A DNA stretch of 64,000 nucleotides. Origin: Phlebotomus papatasi. Taxonomy: Eukaryota; Arthropoda; Insecta; Diptera; Psychodidae. The stretch spans positions 107,417,417-107,481,416 of the forward strand of contig NC_077222.1 in the NCBI RefSeq assembly GCF_024763615.1, given 5' to 3'. Under the pieces are notes generated by a model that saw only the letters and a list, made by a program, of their open reading frames with translations, was not told where the DNA came from and made no database searches. Of the stretch, positions 62,481 to 64,000 are shown in pieces; positions within the stretch are counted from its first letter, which is position 1; each line of letters begins with the position of its first letter. Both the position numbers and the translations under genes were made by a program.

Positions 62481-64000
62481 TTTTAACGGCCATCATTCAA
62501 AAACCGCACTAGCGATCGTAGCGGAAAATAACCAAAGCTATCAAAATTTGTCTCGAGTAGTGAAATCTCACACCTGTTACCTAATGGTTGCTTCAGAGAC
62601 GGTTATTTTAAATCTATACATTTTATTAGAAAAATTGACGAAAATATACTTAATGAAATGAAAAGAATATTTTTTTCATAAATAATAAATAGTTTTAAAG
62701 GCCTCAACTGAAAATCACATCGCAACATTTTTTTTTTGTTCTCAAGAAAATTCTTGTACAATTTATCAAAAAATGCAGAATTTTCGGTCGGGAGTATGTT
62801 CAATACTGCTACTTAATCCTTCTCTATAGACAGCATACCCTCGTAGTATTTATATATAAAATATATCATGAAAATCGTGATTATAAATTCTACCAAGTTG
62901 ATAAATAATTTCAGAGAAAATATTTCAAGTCCATTTTGACAGAACGACATCTTGAGGAAAGTGCCGAAAATTCATAAAATTTTCTGTAGAAATTCTGCAG
63001 AATTTTCATACAACGATCGGATCCACCTTTAGAACAAAATTCTGCAGAAATTCTGCAGAAGTTTCGGCAGTTCTTTTTTAAATCTGACGAATTTCTGCAG
63101 AATTCTGCAGAATTTGCCGGGTAGGCTGCTGTCTCTGTGGAATACGAGGAGTGAAAATGACACAAAAGGACGTAGCTTAATAATATCAATTTAAATTTGA
63201 ATTGAAAGATAATGTTAAGACGAAACTCGCGAAGCAGTACCATTTCTATATATTTTGGTTAGCATTTTTTGTTCGAGGACTGCTGACCGGTCAACATATT
63301 TTTGCTGATCGACTCAGCTAAAATATGCTGAAAACGCTGCTTTTTTCAGCTAACTGGGCTCGTTGGGAAAAATAATCCAAATTACTTCATAGTATATAAA
63401 AAATTGCTTTAAGATCAAGGTGCAAAGTACCTATTCAATAATTTTGATAAATTAAATTTAGATAAAAATGACGTATAAGTTCGTTATTGACCGTTATGTC
63501 AGTTCAAATTTGAATTCCAAAAAGCAAAAAAATTACACGTAATTCTGATTACAATGTTGCAGACATTTTTCTCAGATCTACTAAAAAAAATTGTTTTCAA
63601 ATTGAAGTATATGACTGAATAGGTCTTGATGTTATGCTTTCAGCCACCCCGTTTGATTGTGCTAAATAATCGGAATTCACTGTCAATCAGATATCGCAAA
63701 TGGGGATAATGAAAGACCACGGACGATGATGAAGGAATTGTGAGAATGGGAAGATGAAGGAGTTGACTTTTTTTCCATCTCAACTCAATAATAGGCATCT
63801 TTTTGGGTAATTCCTAATTTATATTGTATGCCATACACACACAAGTGACAATCACGGATGATTTGAACAAAAGATATTATTGAATTTGAATCTCTTTAAT
63901 ACACTTGGTTTTTGTCCATGTGCTCTTGCTAAATAAAAATTGCTTCATATGAGGGAGATGATGGTCTGGAAAAAAAAAGAGACTTGGTGTGTTGTGATTG
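62481..64000. other. AT-rich DNA with a CTGCAG-motif cluster; no gene recognised
   Basis: Between about 62978 and 63115 the palindromic phrase ATTCTGCAGAA recurs six times (roughly 62992, 63041, 63053, 63090, 63100 and variants). A 110-codon minus frame (62911-63243) runs through it and is rejected as a repeat by-product. The rest holds no identifiable feature. Confidence 0.4.

Overview
This looks like an intergenic or intronic stretch of an insect nuclear genome. The DNA is AT-rich, carries many short inverted-repeat transposons (MITEs), and holds an LOA/I/R1-type LINE, tRNA-headed SINEs and long minisatellites. A nematoceran fly such as a phlebotomine sand fly would fit, but the species is a guess. 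I found no host protein-coding gene or exon I would defend, no rRNA, no functional tRNA gene and no CRISPR. The only long intact coding sequence (1309 codons) belongs to a retrotransposon.

Layout. 1-8.3 kb: degenerate TCAGTAAAA-type minisatellite with embedded inverted-repeat MITEs, ending in MITEs stacked inside each other. 8.3-14.7 kb: mostly unique DNA plus a hairpin element with hammerhead-like cores (10.9-11.25 kb). 14.7-16.5 kb: a decayed LINE reverse transcriptase split by a foldback element (8-bp target duplication) and followed by a near-perfect palindrome. 17.6-20.1 kb: older repeats, one split by a tRNA-derived SINE. 22.0-29.9 kb: a second foldback copy holding a second SINE in its loop and, in one arm, a 6.5-kb terminal-inverted-repeat element filled with a 22-bp minisatellite that reverses orientation at about 27.94 kb. 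31.6-46.4 kb: many MITEs, several nested, including a 2.55-kb element with at least four other insertions inside it. 47.8-49.1 kb: an inverted dispersed repeat. 53.3-55.2 kb: a roughly 245-bp satellite. 56.1-60.5 kb: an apparently complete LINE with a perfect 13-bp target duplication. 60.5-64 kb: more MITEs and low-complexity DNA.

How the parts relate. The SINE at 18.9 kb carries near its 3' end a block and a hairpin resembling the 3' UTR of the LINE at 56 kb, so the two look like a parasite and its enzyme supplier. Several insertions can be read directly because an empty copy of the host repeat lies elsewhere in the window, which gives a relative order of transposition. The most unusual items are the hammerhead-like hairpins, the expanded inverted minisatellite inside a MITE-type element, and the LINE/SINE pair. 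All identities are from reading by eye; no database search was possible.
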